NCBI GenBank assembly: GCA_005885125.1
Contig: VAXU01000065.1
Coordinates: 1-34,721 of the forward strand
Length of the DNA stretch: 34,721 nucleotides
Origin: Actinomycetota bacterium
GTDB taxonomy: Bacteria > Actinomycetota > Thermoleophilia > Gaiellales > Gaiellaceae
Direction: 5' to 3'
A model generated the notes under the pieces. That model was not told the DNA's origin. It ran no database searches and saw only the letters and a program-made list of their open reading frames with translations. Positions 32,708-34,721 of this stretch are shown in pieces. Numbering within the stretch: the first letter of the stretch is position 1; each line of letters opens with the position of its first letter. A program made the position numbers and the translations under genes.

Positions 32708-33465
32708 GCGTGAATGATGACCGGTGTGCCCGCGATCGCCTGCGCGAAGACACGTCGCAGCGTCTGGTTCGGCAAGCGGATGCACCCGTTCGAGACGGCC
32801 TTGCCGATCGACCACGGCGCGTTCGTCCCGTGGATCGCGATCGGGCCGCCCTGCGCCCAGCCGGTGAGCACGTTCGAGAACGCGGAGATCCCGACTGCGC
32901 CCGGGCCGAATGGGCCGCCCGGATCGCTCGGGATCAGGCGCTGGTTGACGTAAAAGCTCCCCGTCGGTGTGGGCGTTGCCGGAGAGCCGATCGCCGCGGT
33001 CGCGCTGAGAATGCGGCGGCCGTTGCGGAAGAGGGTCACTCGGCGGGCGGAGAGATCGACCTCGATTCGGCTCGTCACGGTGGCGACCTCGACCTCTGAC
33101 GCTCGAACCCAACCGGTGACGCCGTTCGGCCGGATCGGCAACTGGACGAGGTACCACGTTGGCGCGCACGACCTGTCGACCCGCGCCCCGCGCACGGAGA
33201 AGACCATCGAGACCCCGTTCTGGTTCATCCGGCCGAACCGGGCGATCGGGGCCCCGCCGGGTCGCCGCACGGCCTGCGCGCGATCGCGGACGATCGCGGC
33301 ATAGGCCAGCCGGCTGGATCCGTACCGCTGGAAGGAGCCGACGCTGCAGACCCGGCCGCGGCTGGGAGGTTGGACACTGTGGCTCGGCTTCGTCCCTCCG
33401 CAGCCTGCGACGGACGCGAGGACGAGTCCTGCGGCCGCTACCCCGAAGAGTGACGTGCGTGTCAC
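32704..33465 (-). CDS. L,D-transpeptidase (YkuD) lipoprotein
   Basis: Cross-links peptidoglycan through 3-3 bonds or attaches proteins to it. The 253-residue product has a lipoprotein signal with lipobox VAGC (Cys22). A middle SH3-like region (YGSSRLAYAAIVRDRAQAVR to GVTGWVRASEVEV) leads into the YkuD catalytic domain: IEVDLSARRVTLFRNGRRIL, IGSPATPTPTGSFYV, IAIHGTNAPWSIG and SNGCIRLPN. In the last motif Asn replaces the more common His before the catalytic GC. GTG start at 33465. Its stop overlaps the start of the secreted unknown, so the pair is co-translated and probably works together in the envelope. Confidence 0.93.
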   Translation of the reverse strand: MTRTSLFGVAAAGLVLASVAGCGGTKPSHSVQPPSRGRVCSVGSFQRYGSSRLAYAAIVRDRAQAVRRPGGAPIARFGRMNQNGVSMVFSVRGARVDRSCAPTWYLVQLPIRPNGVTGWVRASEVEVATVTSRIEVDLSARRVTLFRNGRRILSATAAIGSPATPTPTGSFYVNQRLIPSDPGGPFGPGAVGISAFSNVLTGWAQGGPIAIHGTNAPWSIGKAVSNGCIRLPNQTLRRVFAQAIAGTPVIIHA

Positions 33466-33527
33466 GATTCCGTATCAGTTTGCCGACAACATCTGTGACG
33501 GCCGAACGTCGAACTACATTGGGATTC

Positions 33528-33680
33528 ATGAGCCTCACGCGCGCCCACAAGCACACCGCGGTGACAGTCCGCGCGATCCGTCAGCGCAACGGCGTTCCGT
33601 TCGAGGTCGAACGGCAAGTGTGCAAGGACTGCCGGCGGCTTCTCGACGAAAAGCCTGTGCGACGGGCCGTAACGAGTTAG
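33528..33680 (+). CDS. 50-residue CxxC protein
   Basis: Small basic protein starting MSLTRAHKHTAVTVRAIRQR with GGGA seven bases before ATG 33528. It ends with VCKDCRRLLDEKPVRRA, a single CxxC that could bind zinc as a dimer or act in redox chemistry. The frame continues upstream but that part shadows the transpeptidase gene. It stands alone, divergent from the transpeptidase and followed by the hairpin pair at 33714-33765. Family not recognised; short size makes coding status moderately certain. Confidence 0.6.
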   Translation: MSLTRAHKHTAVTVRAIRQRNGVPFEVERQVCKDCRRLLDEKPVRRAVTS

Positions 33681-33713
33681 GCAGCTCTCGCGAGTCCTAA
33701 GGGCGGATTTATC

Positions 33714-33765
33714 GGACGCCGGGCCAAGCCCGGCGTCCTTTGACGGAGCATCGCAAGCGACGCTC
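33714..33765. repeat. tandem hairpin pair, including ATCGCAAGCGAC-core copy C
   Basis: First a perfect 11-bp stem, GGACGCCGGGC (33714-33724) with loop CAA and GCCCGGCGTCC (33728-33738), followed by TTT. Then GAGC (33746-33749), core ATCGCAAGCGAC (33750-33761) and GCTC (33762-33765). It lies between the convergent small CxxC gene and the sirtuin gene and could end transcription of the former, though the T run is short. Confidence 0.7.
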
Positions 33766-33781
33766 AGAAGAGAGCAGTCGC

Positions 33782-34516
33782 CTAGGACAGCGCCTCCACG
33801 AGCGCGGTCAGCGCCTCGCCTGCTCCGCCGTCGATCCTCACTGCGGCGCGCCCGTCGTACGGCGTCGATCCTTTGTTCACGATCGCGAGCTCGCCGCCGG
33901 CCGTAAGGGTCTCCTCCGGCAGGCCCGCAATCGGATAGACCTCGAGCGTCGAGCCGACTACGAGCAGCACGCCGGCTGCGCGGGCGAGCGCGGAGGCACG
34001 GTCGATCGCGTCCATCGGTAGCAGCTCACCGAACATGACGACGTCCGGCTTCAGGATCTCGCCGCACTTCGGGCACCACGGCGCAGGCGCGTCGCGGAGG
34101 GCCGTGACCACGTCGGCCAACGGCACGTGCTCGCCGCACGCAAGGCAGCTCGCCGTCCGGATCGAGCCGTGCACCTCGACGACGTCCTGCGAGCCGGCCC
34201 GCTCGTGCAGACCGTCGATGTTCTGCGTCACGACCGCGCACACGAGGCCGCGCCGCTCGAGCTCCGCGAGCGCACGGTGGCCCTCGTTCGGCTCCGCGCG
34301 CGTCAGCACCTCGAAGCGGAGCGCGTAGAACTCCCAGACCTTCGCCGGATCGCGCCGGAACGCGGAGATGCTCGCGTACTCCATCGGGTCGTAGCGCGCC
34401 CAGATGCCCGTCGGCGAGCGGAAGTCGGGAATGCCACTCTCGGTCGAGATCCCCGCGCCGGTGAGGACGACGCACGGCTGGTGATTTCGGATCAGCTCGG
34501 CCAGCGCTTCAATCAC
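33782..34516 (-). CDS. Sir2-family NAD-dependent protein deacylase (sirtuin)
   Basis: NAD-dependent lysine deacylase of 244 residues, the usual bacterial CobB size. Motifs present are VVLTGAGISTESGIPDFRSP for NAD binding, AVVTQNIDGLHERAG, the catalytic His in VVEVHGSIRT, a four-Cys zinc site (CLAC and CPKC), PDVVMFGELLP and LLVVGSTLEVYPIAGLP. It contains YALRFEVLTRAEPN in the region where Sirt5-like enzymes carry substrate-selecting Tyr and Arg; assigning acyl specificity from this is uncertain. GTG start 34516. Acetyl-CoA synthetase, a frequent partner, is not in the window. Confidence 0.94.
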   Translation of the reverse strand: MIEALAELIRNHQPCVVLTGAGISTESGIPDFRSPTGIWARYDPMEYASISAFRRDPAKVWEFYALRFEVLTRAEPNEGHRALAELERRGLVCAVVTQNIDGLHERAGSQDVVEVHGSIRTASCLACGEHVPLADVVTALRDAPAPWCPKCGEILKPDVVMFGELLPMDAIDRASALARAAGVLLVVGSTLEVYPIAGLPEETLTAGGELAIVNKGSTPYDGRAAVRIDGGAGEALTALVEALS

Positions 34517-34546
34517 GGGCCGCCGACTGTACCGCCGGCCGAAAGC

Positions 34547-34573
34547 GGGTCAGACCCCTCCGGGGTCAGACCC
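34547..34573. repeat. GGGTCAGACCC-family palindrome, copy 4
   Basis: GGGTCAGACCCC (34547-34558), spacer TCC, GGGGTCAGACCC (34562-34573). The arms form an inverted repeat with one central A-A mismatch, because the same strand of the near-palindrome is present twice. It lies between the divergent sirtuin and thioesterase genes. The flank CCGAAAGC resembles that of the copy at 23911. Confidence 0.8.
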
Positions 34574-34622
34574 TTGGAAAAGGGCAAGTGCAAGGACCGC
34601 CGTGCATTTTAGAGTCACGGGG

Positions 34623-34721
34623 GTGAACACGTTTCACTTCCACACCGACGTCAGCGTGCGCTTCGCCGAAACCGACGCGCAGGGCGTCGCGCACAACTCC
34701 GCGTACCTCGTCTGGTTCGAG
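34623..34721 (+). CDS. 4HBT-type acyl-CoA thioesterase, N-terminal part only
   Basis: The last 99 bases encode 33 residues from GTG 34623 to the window edge. They include VRFAETDAQGVAHNSAYLVW, the beginning of a hotdog-fold thioesterase of the YbgC/FadM group, with the Asp-x-x-Gly-x-x-x-N/H-N pattern of its active-site helix. ACGGGG just precedes the GTG. The rest of the gene is outside the window, so substrate and length cannot be judged. Confidence 0.75.
   Translation, partial: MNTFHFHTDVSVRFAETDAQGVAHNSAYLVWFE

Overview
The window is high-GC, gene-dense bacterial DNA. GTG starts are very common and stop/start overlaps of the GTGA or ATGA kind are frequent. The order of the housekeeping genes (tilS-hpt-ftsH, then folP-folB-folK, coaX, dusB, greA, a Clp_N protein, lysS) matches an old gene island shared by Actinobacteria and Firmicutes. 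With the GC content, the sortase-type surface protein and the heterodimeric ABC exporter, this suggests a deep-branching actinobacterium, perhaps Thermoleophilia/Gaiellales. The lineage is inferred from sequence feel and synteny, not from a search.

Positions 1-10792 are a surface polysaccharide region. A rightward chain (O-antigen polymerase/ligase, two GT4 and one GT2 glycosyltransferase, a low-molecular-weight tyrosine phosphatase, a secreted clan GH-A glycosidase) has every junction overlapping. It converges on a leftward set: an initiating polyprenyl-phosphate sugar transferase, a tiny LPFTG protein, a second Wzy-type protein with a TPR-like tail, and a Wzz-like chain-length protein. The leftward set appears to continue from lysS. 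Positions 10798-20218 carry lysS, a membrane-anchored Clp_N protein, greA, dusB (opposite strand), a proline-rich secreted protein, a broken GAF-GGDEF gene, coaX, a small gene of uncertain reading frame, folK, a broken subtilase (opposite strand), folB and folP. Positions 20237-23739 encode a two-gene ABC exporter with one degenerate ATP site. A 333-bp repeat-filled gap follows, then ftsH-hpt-tilS. Positions 27682-34721 hold two small unknowns, a GNAT protein, deoD, a diacylglycerol-kinase-like protein, a coiled-coil protein, a secreted unknown, an L,D-transpeptidase lipoprotein, a 50-residue CxxC protein, a sirtuin and the start of a thioesterase.

The most unusual content is non-coding. (1) Two copies of a bipartite double-hairpin element of about 100 nt (16814-16911, 23964-24068) differ in arm sequence but keep base pairing, spacing and a GTCAT/G internal loop; both lie directly 3' of leftward genes. 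(2) A GGGTCAGACCC palindrome family has copies at 23753, 23836, 23911 and 34547. (3) A hairpin family with core ATCGCAAGCGAC has copies at 29301 and 33746, again with covarying arms. (4) A canonical intrinsic terminator lies between a good promoter and the start codon of greA, resembling the attenuated greA leader of E. coli. (5) A possible 15-codon lysine-containing leader peptide has a stop codon overlapping the lysS start. Two genes (the diguanylate cyclase and the subtilase) each lack an internal segment and change frame at that point. No transposase, integrase, CRISPR array, tRNA or rRNA was seen.
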